NCBI GenBank assembly: GCA_946122785.1
Contig: CAMGYJ010000011.1
Span: forward strand, 16,864,001 to 16,928,000
From: Linum tenue
Taxonomy: Eukaryota > Streptophyta > Magnoliopsida > Malpighiales > Linaceae
Direction: 5' to 3'
DNA: 64,000 nucleotides
The position numbers and the translations under genes were made by a program. Of this stretch, positions 9,790 through 21,654 are shown in pieces. Position 1 is the stretch's first letter. Every line of letters begins with the position of its first letter. Below the pieces are notes generated by a model. The model saw only the letters and a list, made by a program, of their open reading frames with translations. It ran no database searches and was not told the DNA's origin.

Positions 9790-10660
9790 GCTGAAAGGAA
9801 GTCGAACATGATTTTGGAGGATGCTCTGACGTTTGAGGAGAAACGTCTCAGCCAGGGAAGCCCGAAGCAATCAGCATGGACCTCCGAAACAGGAGCGTCG
9901 TCTGTTCAATGACCGATTGAAAACTGGTGCTTGGTATATCGTCAACTTTGATGTAGAGGATGTGGCGGTCGCAATCAGGGAAAAGGCATGGAAGCAAGGG
10001 ACGAGGGAGATGATGAACACTTATGCTCTTCAATCCTATTTACGGTAGCAGAAGAACGTAGGTTCTGCAGAGAGCTCCGATACACCTTAGTCGTGAAAGC
10101 GCTTGGGTGATCTTCGTCCTACAAAATGATTTTTCGCAGATTGAATGCAATGTGGGCACATGCAAGGAGCATCCAAGTCATGTAAGCCAAGGATAGGTAC
10201 TTCCTCATGTGTTTAACTAGTGGAATTGACTACAAAAGAGCAGCAATGGTAGGGCAATGGATGGTGGGAGACCACTATTTAACAATTCACGCATGGGATA
10301 TGCACTTTAACCCTTACTGTTACGAGGTCGCATAAACTCTTGTCTAGGCAAGGCTGCTAGATATCCGAGCTCAATACTTTCATACGAACACAACAATGAA
10401 GATTGGAAAACGTATTGGGAAACCCCTTCGTGTTGATCAAGCGACTAGTACATATGATTTAGAATTGACTATGCTAGAGTATGTGTGCATATTGGCCTCA
10501 CTAAACCACTACTTTCACAATTCAAGACTAACGTGGTATAATATTTTATTTTATACGAGGAACCTGAGAAAATTTGTCTCGAATGTGGTAAATACTTTGA
10601 CAGAGTCCATAATTTCTGTGTGACACCAGACGATACCATGGAGACTGATAACACTACGGC
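9790..10660 (+). pseudogene. LINE ORF1 relic (DUF4283 plus zinc knuckle)
   Basis: Broken frames carry, in the right order, blocks known from plant L1-type LINE ORF1 and related proteins. A DUF4283-like part reads RLNAMWAHARSIQVM and then WMVGDHYLTIHAWD (about 10145-10300). Next comes IGKRIGKPLRVDQAT (about 10400-10445), and then after a frameshift a zinc-knuckle-like CLECGKYFDRVHNFC (about 10578-10622). There are several stops and at least one frameshift. No reverse transcriptase or endonuclease follows, so this is a 5'-part relic. Confidence 0.65.
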
Positions 10661-12156
10661 GCAGCAGACACCAAAAGAGCTAGAGCCAGAGTTGTATACG
10701 GGGAGTGGATGATTGCTAAGCGTAAACTACGACCGACCCATAAAGATAATGGCTTTCAGGCTTGGTAGAATGAGACTAAAACCACTCAAGGGCTTAGAGG
10801 TGTACATTTGGGATGACGTTTCCATGCCTTGGCTGATGACGAGGTGAGGGAGGAAACTTCCCACTTTCCACCCCGAGCATTCTAGGGAAAGTGACAAGGT
10901 AGTGAAATCAATCAATAATGCTGCAACCGCGGCAAATTAAAAGCATAATTCAACTATGCAAATTAACCGCGCTGTTAGAAGCAAAACGAATCAAAAAAGA
11001 CAAATGACAGACTATTCCTGCAACTAGCCACATGAGTACTACTACAAGCCTGGCGGCAAAAAAGGATCACTCTTCGGATTCACCGGCCCCTGGCTTTAAT
11101 ATGAAAAGGTTTCGAGTCGGCATCAGGAAGCAGAGGGTGTTCTAATGGCCACCAGGGAGATACAGACACGCCAATTGATGTCACAGTCACAATGCAACTA
11201 GACGAGAACAACAAAACTCTCATCACCGCAGTGCAAGGAAGACCATCAAAATTCGACGTTAGTGTTGAACAATTGATGGCAACCAATCAAGGCACGACGC
11301 TAAATCCTTTTGCCGCCTAGAGTAGGGATGAGACCACCTCATCCTGAGTTTTCGTCAAAGGGAGTCATCTTTTACTCTCCTATTTGCAATGAATTACAAA
11401 AAATTTGTTTAGAATTATAGGTGAGTGAGTATTAGAAGGTTTCTTCATGTCTTTAATGAGTATAGGAGAAAACATATGCTTCATGTGACTATTATTGTGG
11501 AGCCTCGCACTAGTGGTGACAATGCTAGGGAAGTTATCAGGGATATGGGGTTTGATAGTTAGCTTGTACTAGATACGATATGATCACCACATGCACATCA
11601 TCAGGAAACAAGGGCGGGTAACCAGTAGCTTGATCCTCTTCTTCTTTTTGTTTGTAATGTTGTATTTAATTTAAATATGAATGTAGCTTTTAGAGAGATT
11701 GTCTTCAAATATGTTATATATGCCTAACTATGTTATATATAAGTAGATTTCCCAATTCCTACATATTTTGCTATAACCAATATGAACTGACATATATCGA
11801 TTATACCGTTGGTCGGAATCATACCATATCCATTATCAAACCGACTTAACAATATAAATCAATTTGACAACATTATAACATAACAACACAACCATTCTTT
11901 TTATATTTCATTTTGATTTTGTGATACGCATAATTCTACCTATATTGATTAAAAAAAATGAAATCCAAAACTCAGTTTATAATTTTTTTGACTGAACTCA
12001 ATTTGGATATGTATACACACCAACCCCACTCCTATTTATCAATGGGGAAGTAGTCACAACAAACCACATTCCACAAAGAAGAAATTAAAGCCAAAAAAAT
12101 CGATTGCAACAAACCGAAATTTCGCCGCCCCCCATCTCCCCTCAACTTCCTTGAAT
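10661..12156. other. Intergenic, no gene recognised
   Basis: To about 11640 the sequence may continue the LINE relic (moderate GC, no clean frame). From 11640 to 12156 it is AT-rich and forms the 3' flank of the kinase gene. No RNA gene or intact transposon end was seen. Confidence 0.4.
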
Positions 12157-15100
12157 CTACACGACAGCAGGCTCGTCCGAAGCAGTTTTCCCATGCCGGT
12201 TCAACCCCTCGAAGAATTTGGCCAGCGACCCTTCTAAATGCGCCCGATACTCGCCGCTGAAATCCATCTCAGCTTGCCGGAAATCCTCTGCTCGGCCCGC
12301 CGACGGAGTCCCAAGCCTGCCCTGGTTCTCATTGCCGGCGATAGTCGAGTGTCGCCGCCAGTGTGGTGCCTTCTTGAAGGAAGATGCTTGATTCAGTGCC
12401 CTCGAGAACACTGGTGTCTCTGAACCGTAGATCATGTTGACGAATTGGTTTGGATACACTGTTGGCGGTTGCACAATGACGTTCACTGGCTCTGGATGTG
12501 AAGGTATGTCTCCTTCCAGGATCTTCAGAACCTGTAAGGGCAAAATTTGAGTTCATATGGTGAATACTGTAATGTCTGTCTGTATAAAACTTAGGGTTTT
12601 TGGAGTGCACAATTTACCTTGGACATTCTGGGTCTCTTTTCAGGGTTTGGTGATAGGCACAGGCTGGAAGCATAGATCATGCTCCTCACTTCCTTCTCCA
12701 CGTAGCTGTCATTCAGCCGAGGGTCCAGAATCTCGCTCACTACCTCTCTGTCTAGCAGCCAACGCCCCTGTGACAAAGATGAAAGCTGGTGATGCAAACA
12801 TAAAGCCTTGAGAAGCTCGAAAATTTGCCCTTCAAGGATCAACCTTGTGAATGTGAAAGAAGAATCTCATAAGGTGCTTTACCAGTTCGAGCAGGAACTG
12901 TTGTCCCATGTTTCTTGAGAATTCTGGTGCTTTTACCCCACACAGAAGCTCCAAAAGCACCATCCCAAATGCGTAGACATCAGCTTTCTCTGTTATGAGT
13001 CCAGCTTGAGTGTACTCCGGAGCCAAATACCTGCACATACACACACACAGTTGAGATGCCATGATGGTAAAGTTTGGAACTTTCAAATGTTGGCTTTTCA
13101 GAGAAGTACCCAATTGCGCCTATAACTCTGGTTTCCTCAGCTTTCTGTCCATCTGATTGCCATCTCGCCAGCCCAAAATCACCCACCTACATATGCCCAA
13201 AAGTTTGTCAGTCTCTATCTGAAACCACAACTCATGAGCAAGATATGACTTGTGTTGAAATATTGACAGCTTACCATGGGCTCATAATCATGTGTAAGGA
13301 GGATATTCTGAGGCCTGAAGTCTCTATGAACAATGCAGCCAACTCTGCAATCCTCATGGAGGTATCTCAGCCCTCTAGCAGCTCCTATAGCAACCTTCAT
13401 CCTGTGCTCCCATGCCATCACATCTTCATCCTCCACCTCTTCTTTTCCGTACAAATGATGGTCCAGCGAGCCGTTGCAAGCCAGCTCATAGACCAGAAGC
13501 CACTCTGTCTCGATGCAGTACCCAAGCAGCATCACGAGGTTGCGGTGTTGAGCACAGCTCAGCACTTCGACCTCAGAGCAGAACTCTGAGGCGCTCTGTG
13601 CGGTGAGCGCCTTGTACTGCTTCACTGCGACTGCCTGCCCGTCTGGTAGCTTCCCTGTGTAGACCGAGCCATGATCTCCTTGTGCAACTATGTTATCTCT
13701 CGAGAACCCATCGGTTGCTGCTCGAATGTCCTCGTAGGTGAATTTCTTGGGGGCCTTCCCGAAAATCGGGGCCTTGTGCTTGCATGTGGAGCACAATGGG
13801 GGTGGAATTGGCGGTGGCTTGATGGTGATGGATATTGCCCTCCGGATGCTGGAGGTTCTCTCTTCAATGTTGGAAGGACCATCGACACGTACCTCGGGAT
13901 GTTGTTGCATCTCTTCCCCTCTGATGCTGTTTGTCAATGAGTTCCTCCTGGTGATTCCTTGCTTTATCGGCTTCAAGCTCTCCGGATACCTCACTATGAC
14001 CGGTCCATCGAATGACCTTCTCATCGGTGCCTTAACTCTTCGAGCTCCGTCAATGCTCTCAACCTTCTCCAGAACTGAATCATTGAACCCGGATAAAACG
14101 ATACTTCATCAACATCCCAGCAAGGCCATGAAAGAGCTTTAAACGATAAGATGAATTACATCTGCACAGTTCTACTGTACCTTTCTGGGGATTCAGAAGT
14201 CCACTATGGCTCTTGATCTTGCCATTGGAAGCTCGCAGCTTGGAAGAGAGAACATCTGAACTGCATAACTCCTGTGGCTTGTCCTTTTGAGGTGACTTGG
14301 AGAGTGCAACCTGAACTTCAACTTCCTTCTGGACAAGCTCCGAATTCAAATGGAGCAAAGCGCCATGTGATTCGGATGGCTTCTTCTTGCCCGCAAAGGT
14401 TTCTTCTGGACTTTCTAGTGAACCCACAGAAGTAAATGCATCACTATCCCTTCCAAAGCTAGTTAGGGTAGTTGCAGTGCTGGTGCTAGCAGTAAGATTG
14501 CACCCGCCGCAGGGCAATCCCATTATCATGTTGTTGCAGGCGGCTGGATCAATTTGGTCACCGCACATGCTGTGCCTTCTCCTTGTCCGATTAGGATTCA
14601 CCGCGGTTCTCATAACTTTTGGAACCGAATGCTCCATCACCACAATGTTGCACTTCAGCTGCCTCATGCAACAATCCCCTTCTTTCTTCAGCCGCCTGAG
14701 AGCAAGGCAATCAATATTCCGTCCCACAGTCAAGAGGAACTTGAACGATTAACTCCTAGTGGGAGAAACCGAAAGGAGAAAATGAACTCAATCAAAGGGA
14801 AGAAACAGACCTATCGAGAACTACCCAGGTTGCCTCAAGCTCCCTGGCCGAAGAAGCTACCGAGCCGAACTGTGCATCGGCTATAACTTTCACTTGGATT
14901 TGAAGCTGGAAAAAGGTAAGCATTAGAAAAACAAATTTCACTGATATGTGGAGTCGGAATTGAAATTAAGACACTGCTTGTTACCTGCTTCTTGTGAACG
15001 CGACAGAGATGGCGGATCATATCGAGGCAGACCTTGTTGATCCTGCGAGCCTCTTCCTGCTGAACTGCCTGCATCAGCGAATCCTGCATACCTGGGTTCT

Positions 15101-15423
15101 CCTCTCTGTACCATTTCTTCATTACCCATTTCTTCACCAATCCTGCAAATATTAATAAAACCATGTTTAAACCACCGAGACTCAGAATCCCTATTCAACA
15201 ACTCGAATTATTGTGACGAATTGATTTTACCATGTAAGGACTGCTGTCCTCTGATAGAGGCAGGGGAGGCGGTCGCCTCGCTGCCGTGGGAAGGTAGGAG
15301 AGCCAGAAGGACAAGAGAATCCAAGGCTCTGCTAACATTTCTAAGTGCCCAGTCGATTGCATAGTCGGTGATCTCTTTCCCGGCGTCGACTGCAACTATG
15401 ATCACTTCTCCTCCAGTTTTCAT
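12157..15423 (-). CDS. USP-domain protein kinase-like gene (inactive kinase SELMODRAFT_444075-like family)
   Basis: Nine exons join in frame with GT-AG borders: 15423-15231, 15142-14985, 14905-14811, 14695-14181, 14074-13275, 13186-13110, 13030-12883, 12767-12618 and 12531-12157. The product is 836 residues. Residues 1-150 form a universal-stress-like domain starting [17 protein letters not shown]. Then comes a low-complexity linker with clustered Cys and Ser. The kinase domain starts near [14 protein letters not shown] (432) and shows Lys472 in VAVK, Asp572 in [11 protein letters not shown] at 590-592 and APE at 616-618. The glycine loop is AQGDHG in place of GxGxxG, and the catalytic-loop Lys is Arg, both in line with the family being annotated as inactive kinases. 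The C-terminal tail (713-836) holds NVIVQPP. It is probably a cytoplasmic signalling protein; its substrate is unknown. The frame extends upstream to 15510 but homology starts at 15423. Confidence 0.9.
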
Positions 15424-16907
15424 TGCTCCTGTTCCCCCAAAACAGAGTCGTCGACAGTAATCAGGAGCAAGAACAAATATATTAAGGATTAGGGAATGGT
15501 ATAGGGACAAGAAGTAGACGGCCTTGCTGAATAATTTGATTCATTGTTTATGGTAATATGACCATGTTTATATATTAAATGTTAGGTTCTGGTGGGGAAG
15601 AAAACAGGGGAAAGAACAGGGGAAGGAGATGGCAGGGGAGTGGAAACGAAAGAGTCCAAGTGAAAATGATGGAGAAGGCGCCACTGGGCAATAGTTAAGA
15701 TTGGGTTGAGATTAATTTAGAGTTAAATCTGGGGGGGATTTTGGGACAGTTTTGAAGTGTTCTTTTGGTTGTGTATGTTTGTTTGAGGAAGTGGAGTGAC
15801 ACTGAAAGGAATGTTTTTGGCTTGTTTATTGGAGCTTTTCAACTCCTCATCATATAATTTGTCTTCAAAGTATTATTTAATCAAGCACCACATGCGGAGT
15901 TCGTGACCAATTTTTTTCTCCCTTAAGGATACAGCTACAACAATTACGTGTTGAACTCATCATGATTGAATTTTTTCCCCTTGATTTGTAAAAGAACAAG
16001 AATGACACCATACAATCTCCTAACCCAAAAATACAAAATCAAATGAAGATAACTCTAGAGAAAATAAAGAAAGAGGTTATCGTACCACTTAATGTTCAAA
16101 CGAATTAGAGAATGCTCTAAATTCTAGATCTCCATTCGTAGTTGATATCATCTTAAGGCAATCTAAGATATCAATGCTCCCAACCATATTTGATCCAACA
16201 TACCAACTACTTGTATGTTCTAAAGTGTGAAGTGGTAGCTCCTTTTGTGCATGTGTGAGCCTTTGCCTCCAATTTCTTTCAATTGCGTTCTTCTATTTTC
16301 CTACTCCTATGTTGTGGTCCACAAACGATAATGTCGGATGTACTAGGATAATCATTGGTGCATGCCCATTATAGTCGCCTCTTAAAGAAAAAATGAATGT
16401 AAAAGAAAAATGAAGATCTCGCTATATTTGTGCCTCATTATTCTCTCTCCTTCTATACATGGATTGTAAAAAAGATTTTGGACCAATAAAAGTATGTTTT
16501 CGTAATAACTCATTTTTCTTAATTGAATCATAACCCATTCGTTTTAATTTGATATTTATAATTTTTTGTTTAGAAATAAATATTAGTTATGATCTACTTA
16601 AAGGTAACCATTTTGCTATATTTTGTCATTTTAGCACTGTACTTGTATTATCTTTCCACTATCATACATTAATCTAACCGTCATGCTAGGGTACAAAACC
16701 CTATCCTACAAAACCACTAAAAATCCCATCATCCAGCCTCCATCTCATTCTCCATATAGGGAATCAAATTAATTCTAAAAAAAAAACCAGAGGGGCAAAC
16801 TGGTATTTCCTCACCCTTACCTTCTTTTTTTACTGACAATTTGACACGGATACAGAAGAGTGAGAATATACTTTTTCTAATCTCCTATTTTTTAATTGGA
16901 TTCTATG
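15424..16907. other. Upstream region of the kinase gene
   Basis: AT-rich intergenic sequence expected to hold the promoter and 5' untranslated region of the minus-strand kinase gene. The nearby AT stretch around 15555-15580 (minus strand) could hold a TATA element but none is certain. No other gene or element end was recognised. Confidence 0.4.
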
Positions 16908-16917
16908 GCATTTGTTT

Positions 16918-18398
16918 GGGTTAAAGACACATTTGGTCACTGAGATTACAAAATCGGGACATGTTTAGTCACTAGAAAAATTTAATATCAAATTTGGTCA
17001 CTACAATTACTAAAATAGGTCATATTGAGTCACTCTCCGTTAGTCTCCGTCCAACTCCGTTAGTGGAGTCCGTTAAGTGCTGACGTGGCTAACGGATGCG
17101 CCTAATCAGCATCGTTTTGACCCAAAAATCATCATACCCGACCCGCCACGTCAGTTTCACCCGCCATGTCATACACCAACTCAACCATTAACCCAACCTG
17201 ACCCAAAACCAAACTCTAACCCACCTAACAAAAAAAAAAAAAAAAAGGAAAATCATCTGGTTAGTGGCCATTTTCAGACCAAAACCCTTCTCCTTCCTCG
17301 CAAACCTGCTCCTTCCTCTAGGTTCAGCCATTTTCAATCGAACTCCAGGGAGAGATGAAGAGCTCCACGCTACCCCCTTGCCCCAGATCCTCCTTCCATT
17401 TTGCATTTCTTCTTCTTCTTCTTCTTCTTCTTCTTCTTCTTCTTCGTCGCCGCGCGCCGTCAGTTTCCGCCATCGCAGTAGAAGGCGAAACCCTCAAATC
17501 CACCTTCGTCGTTCTCCGTCGTCGTCTTCCCCCAGGGCGCGACGGAGTCAGCTTTCCTCATCGCGCGCTGACAGCCCTGGTCAAAACCCAAAATCGATCC
17601 CCCCCATTGCGCGAGTTCAGTTTCCCCCTGTAGCGCTCCGGCTCTCTTCTTCCCCGACCGTAAACGTAAGTGGTTTCTGAGATGGGGAATAGTTAGGAGA
17701 CATCGATTCGTCCGACGAATCAGTCGGAGAAGGAGTGTCGCCGCCACCACCACCAGTCGGAGGAGCAGCAGGAACAGCAGAAGAAGGGGCGACAGCGGCG
17801 TTATCGTTGTCGAGGAAGGTGGAGACGCAGGCGTCGAGATCCCATTGGTGGCTCTCGAGGAAGAAAGCGGCTTCCTGCCTGGTGGAGGAGGTGATCTCGC
17901 AGAAGGAATCGACAAGAGCGGAATTGGCGGTGTCATTGAGATCGAGATTCCCGCCGGCAGCTTCCATGTTCGGTTTCGGGGGGTGTCGCCGGACCTCTGG
18001 GCATACGATAGAAGTGAGGCGGCGGCTGGGTTAGGGCTAGATTTTTTTGGGGGAATTGGAAGAAGGGAGAAATCAGAAAAGAAGGATTCAGATTTTTTGG
18101 GTTATGGGGTTTTTTGGTTTTCTGGGTGGGGTTGGGTCATGGGTTGGGTTGGGTTGGTTTTAATGACGTGGCGGGTCGGGTTTTATTTTTGTTCGGTTAT
18201 ATCCGGCTGATTAGGCAATTCTGTTTGCCACATCAGCACTTAACGGACTTAATTAATGGAGTTGGACGGAGACTAACGGCGAGTGACTAAATATGTCCAG
18301 TTTTAGTAATCTTAGTGACCAAATTTGATATTAAATTTTTCTAGTGACTAAACATGTCCCGATTTTGTAATCTCAGTGACCAAATGTGTCTTTAACCC
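16918..18398. mobile_element. Mutator-like element carrying host gene sequence (Pack-MULE type)
   Basis: The ends are long inverted repeats of about 170 bp, starting GGGTTAAAGACACATTTGGT on the left and ending in its reverse complement. Identical 10-bp flanks GCATTTGTTT (16908-16917 and 18399-18408) are the target duplication. The interior is much more GC-rich than the TIRs and contains a piece of a UBX-domain protein gene plus a (CTT)n tract at about 17405-17445. No transposase is present, so it is non-autonomous. Long TIRs, a 9-10 bp duplication and host exon content define a Pack-MULE. Confidence 0.88.
17677..17967 (-). pseudogene. Captured fragment of a plant UBX-domain protein gene (UBA-like N-terminus)
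   Basis: The reading frame from the ATG at 17967 encodes a UBA-like ubiquitin-binding domain: SALVDSFCEITSST, then QEAAFFLESHQWDLDACVST and FLDNDNAA. Ser/Pro-rich sequence up to NYSPSQ follows. This is the N-terminus of PUX3/PUX5-type Cdc48 cofactors (p47-like), as known from plant sequences. The SEP and UBX domains are absent, and the frame runs on for about 18 unrelated residues to a stop at 17617. It lies wholly inside the Mutator-like element, so it is a captured 5' gene part and not the working gene. A chimeric transcript is possible but unproved. Confidence 0.75.
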
Positions 18399-19924
18399 GC
18401 ATTTGTTTTAACTTTGAATTAAAAAAAGTTGCATAGAAAGAACGTATTAATTATGATATACACAATGCTATCCACTTTGTTATATTTTGAGTAAAGAAAA
18501 AATTACCTCTTCGAAATACGTGTCGGTTGTAGTATTATCTAGGGGTGAACAAACACACCCGCAAACCGACTCAATCCACCCATATTTATCACTAAAACGA
18601 AGGTTTTGGATTGAGTGATCGTTTTGTTTTGTACAACCCGCCTCTTTTGGGTTGGGTTTGGATTTTGGATTACACAACTCGTAGAACCCGACCCAACCCA
18701 TGTTCCAATTATTGGTATGAGTTCGTATCCAAAAAAATATTTATGTCGTATATAGCCATACTTATGAGAAAATTAAGATATTTCGCCATGTTTTTCTCTC
18801 ATGGTCTCACTAATCTAATGCATTCTTCGACTTAAAGTTTAGACATAAATTTAATATAGTTATGATTCACGTAATCCTTTTTCATGTGTAAAATTTTAAT
18901 AGGATAACATATTATGTATGCGTTCATTTATAACCTTTTTAGCCTATTTCAACAAATATCGTGAAAAATAACTAGACATAAGTTGAAGTAGATCAAATTT
19001 TATTAAAGTCAAACAACATTTGTGATTTTGATACATTTCACCTCGGTTTTATTCGTTTGAATTTTTAATTAGTTATAAAATATTTTTATGGTGTAGAATA
19101 ATTACATATTTTGTGTTGGGTTGGGTTTTTACTTGAAAATATCGCAAACCCGACCCAACCTAATTAGAAACAAGCCGTAGGTTTTTTTTTTGGGTGGGCA
19201 TGGGTTTACTGTTTCCCAAACCATAGTGTATGGGTCGGGTGATTAAAATGTCTAAACCCGGACCACCCGACCCATGTACACTATTTATCATTATCATAAT
19301 CTTTGGTATCATCATGATATTACAGTGGTATGATGATCCATCTCCTTCTTTTTGACACATACTTTGATAAACATTGTTTAGAAAGAACATATTAATGAAA
19401 ATATATATAATGATATCTATTTTATTATGTTTTACCAAACATAAAATATCATATCATTGTCATATCATTATATCATAATGATAATATCATGATATGACAC
19501 TCACGATGTCATCAAATTATTTTGACAAATATAAGAACTCGTACCAACATCATATCATTAGCATACAAATTTCATATTAACACTATACCACTGTCATATC
19601 AACATCATGCCACTGTTAGTGATAAAATCATGATATGACATCAATAAGATGAAGTAAACAAAAATTCTAAAAATATCAAAATTGATATCATCTTGTAAAG
19701 CAAACACAAAATATCTGATTTTTCAGTGCAAATTTTTTAGAAATCCGATGTTAAACGAATGAGTTACTGTCCGTTGGATTTTCAGAGACAATTTGAAAAG
19801 TGGCTTCGAAGCCACATAGGAATCCGCACTTACCCACCCAAATTCGCTCAGCTGCACCCAAAAATATGGTCAGCTCCCCTAAAATCCCTTATTTCTCTCC
19901 TTATCCTTCTATGATATGAACAAT
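18399..19924. other. AT-rich intergenic with decayed hAT-like ends
   Basis: TAGGGGTGAACAAACACACC near 18540 resembles a hAT terminal sequence, and GGGTTGGGTTTGG / AACCCGACCCAACC runs at about 18650-18700 and 19115-19265 repeat in both orientations. These look like old non-autonomous hAT copies, but no matching ends or target duplications were found. Many ATATCAT / ATGATATCA repeats fill 19300-19650. No gene was seen. Confidence 0.4.
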
Positions 19925-20645
19925 TATGGGTCGTTTGGATGGATCAATTCGAAAATGAGACAATTTGATAAATTGTCTCATTTTATGAAACGAGTCAATT
20001 AAAAGTTGGGGTCGTTTGGATGAGGAATTCTAATGGATCAATCTAACACAATTGTCTCATTTTGAGACAATTGTGCCAGATTGATTTGTTTGGTAGCAGA
20101 AAATTTGGATGAAGCAATTTGGCTAGGGAATTCTGAATTGACTCATTTTTAGTCAATTACAATTGTCTGGGGTGGGGGCAGGTAATCTGAATTGACTCGT
20201 TTTGTAAAATGAAACAATTGGTCAAATTGTCTCGTTTTACAATTGATCTAACCAAACGACCCTAACAATTCGAATTACCTGCCCCTGCCTCAGACAATTG
20301 ACTCAAAACGGGTCAAATCGAAATTCTCCAGACAAATTGATCCATCCAAATTTTCTGCTAGCAAACAGGTCAATTTGGTCCAATTGTCTCAGGGGTCGTA
20401 TGGAAGAGGAATTCTAACGGATCAATTTGACCCAATTTCGTTTTGAGACAATTGGTCAAACTGATTTGTTTGGCAACACAAAATTTAGTTGAAGCAATTT
20501 TGACTGAGGAATTTCAAATTGACTCGTTTTGAGGCAATTACAAATGTCTAGGGTGGGGCAGACAATTATAATGGACTCATTTGGTAAAATGAGAGAATTG
20601 GCCAAATTGTTTCGTTTTCAATTGATCCACCCAAAAAACCCTTAA
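19925..20645. repeat. Cluster of related MITEs
   Basis: Units beginning GGGTCGTTTGGATG and containing AATTGTCTCATTTTGAGACA, TGGATCAAT and GGAATTCTAA recur in both orientations (about 19927, 20010, 20390; reverse-complement ends CCAAACGACCC near 20255). They make a set of partly nested palindromes. A further copy lies near 60165-60360. The GGGTCGTTTGG start is common among plant MITEs; the superfamily was not fixed. Confidence 0.6.
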
Positions 20646-21431
20646 AATAAGACAATTAAAGTTAAATTGATCGGTTACAATTAATCATCCAAATAACCTA
20701 AATATTTTCTTTCAAATTACAACCATTAGATTAGATTTGTAGGACTACAAAACCATGGGTTTTGTATCAGATCCCACACTTTTTTTTTGTTATAAAATTC
20801 TAAAAAACCATTTAACTCAATGGGCTAAGATCAGGTGACTAGGGGGCCCCTTAGTCACATGACTAAGTCAATCTTAGTCATTCAACCTCATTAAAATTTA
20901 ATTATCCTAATTTATCCAGTTTAATAAATGATAAGATGGTAATTACATATTTAATTTATTTAACAATTAAAATAAAAATTACAGCAGCCCGCGAGATATC
21001 TCCCTCCCCTCGCCGGAATTTTTTTTGCCGGCGACCTCCCGTGGCCTTCTGGCGGCCATTCTTCCTTTCCATGGGAATCCCTGCAGGTACGAGAGAGAAG
21101 ACCATTCTTCCTTTCCTGGGGATTTTCCCAGCAGGTGTGAGAGAGAGAGAGAGATTTTGCTTACCGGAGGTAACTTTCCGGTGACCACCGACGGAGAAGG
21201 ATTTTCCGGCGATAGTATTTTGTATTGTTCGTATCGATTCGGTTTGTGTTGTTTATCATTATTGTTTGTCATTTTTTTGTGACATTTTGTACGATTAGTA
21301 TGTTTTGTACTGTTTGTTGGTTTATTTTGTATTGTTTGTCGGTTTCTTTTGTAATGTTTGTAAGCTTTGTTATTTTTGTGCACCATTTTTATCATTTTTG
21401 TCAATCATATTTGTAATGTTTTTTATGTCTT

Positions 21432-21508
21432 AAAAACAACCTGGTTGATTTTTGGATGAAACTCCTCTATATAGGGATGAAGCCTCCAAAATCAACCGGG
21501 TGTTTTTC
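21432..21508. repeat. Hairpin 1 (miRNA-precursor-like inverted repeat)
   Basis: The arms AAAAACAACCTGGTTGATTT and the far side CAACCGGGTGTTTTT pair over about 25 bases around a loop with CTCCTCTATATAGGGATG. It is a 77-base fold-back, closely similar to the one at 21575-21654. Confidence 0.7.
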
Positions 21509-21574
21509 CAGTTTGTATGTTTGTCGGTCTAGTTTGTCATTTTTGTCCACCATTTTCGTAATGTTTGTAGGTCT

Positions 21575-21654
21575 AAAAAACAACCGGGTTGACTTTGGGA
21601 GGGAGCCCCTCTATATAGGGATGGAGCCTCCAAAGTCAACCCAGTTGTTTTTTC
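21575..21654. repeat. Hairpin 2 (miRNA-precursor-like inverted repeat)
   Basis: The arms CAACCGGGTTGACTTTGGGA and CCTCCAAAGTCAACCCAGTT pair over about 27 bases with one mismatch and one bulge. The loop itself can fold (CCCCTCTATATAGGG). It repeats hairpin 1 with a start-to-start spacing of 143 bp. Confidence 0.75.

Noticed and set aside
15424..15510. Earlier start for the USP-kinase (MSLYHSLILN...)
   Set aside because: Although in frame, the added residues do not resemble the family; the start at 15423 aligns with the stress-domain beginning.
17355..17680. Leu- or Ser-rich open frames over the (CTT)n tract
   Set aside because: Products of a microsatellite inside a Mutator-like element.
18540..19265. 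A complete hAT element
   Set aside because: The TAGGGGTGAACAAAC start has no matching inverted end or 8-bp duplication within reach.
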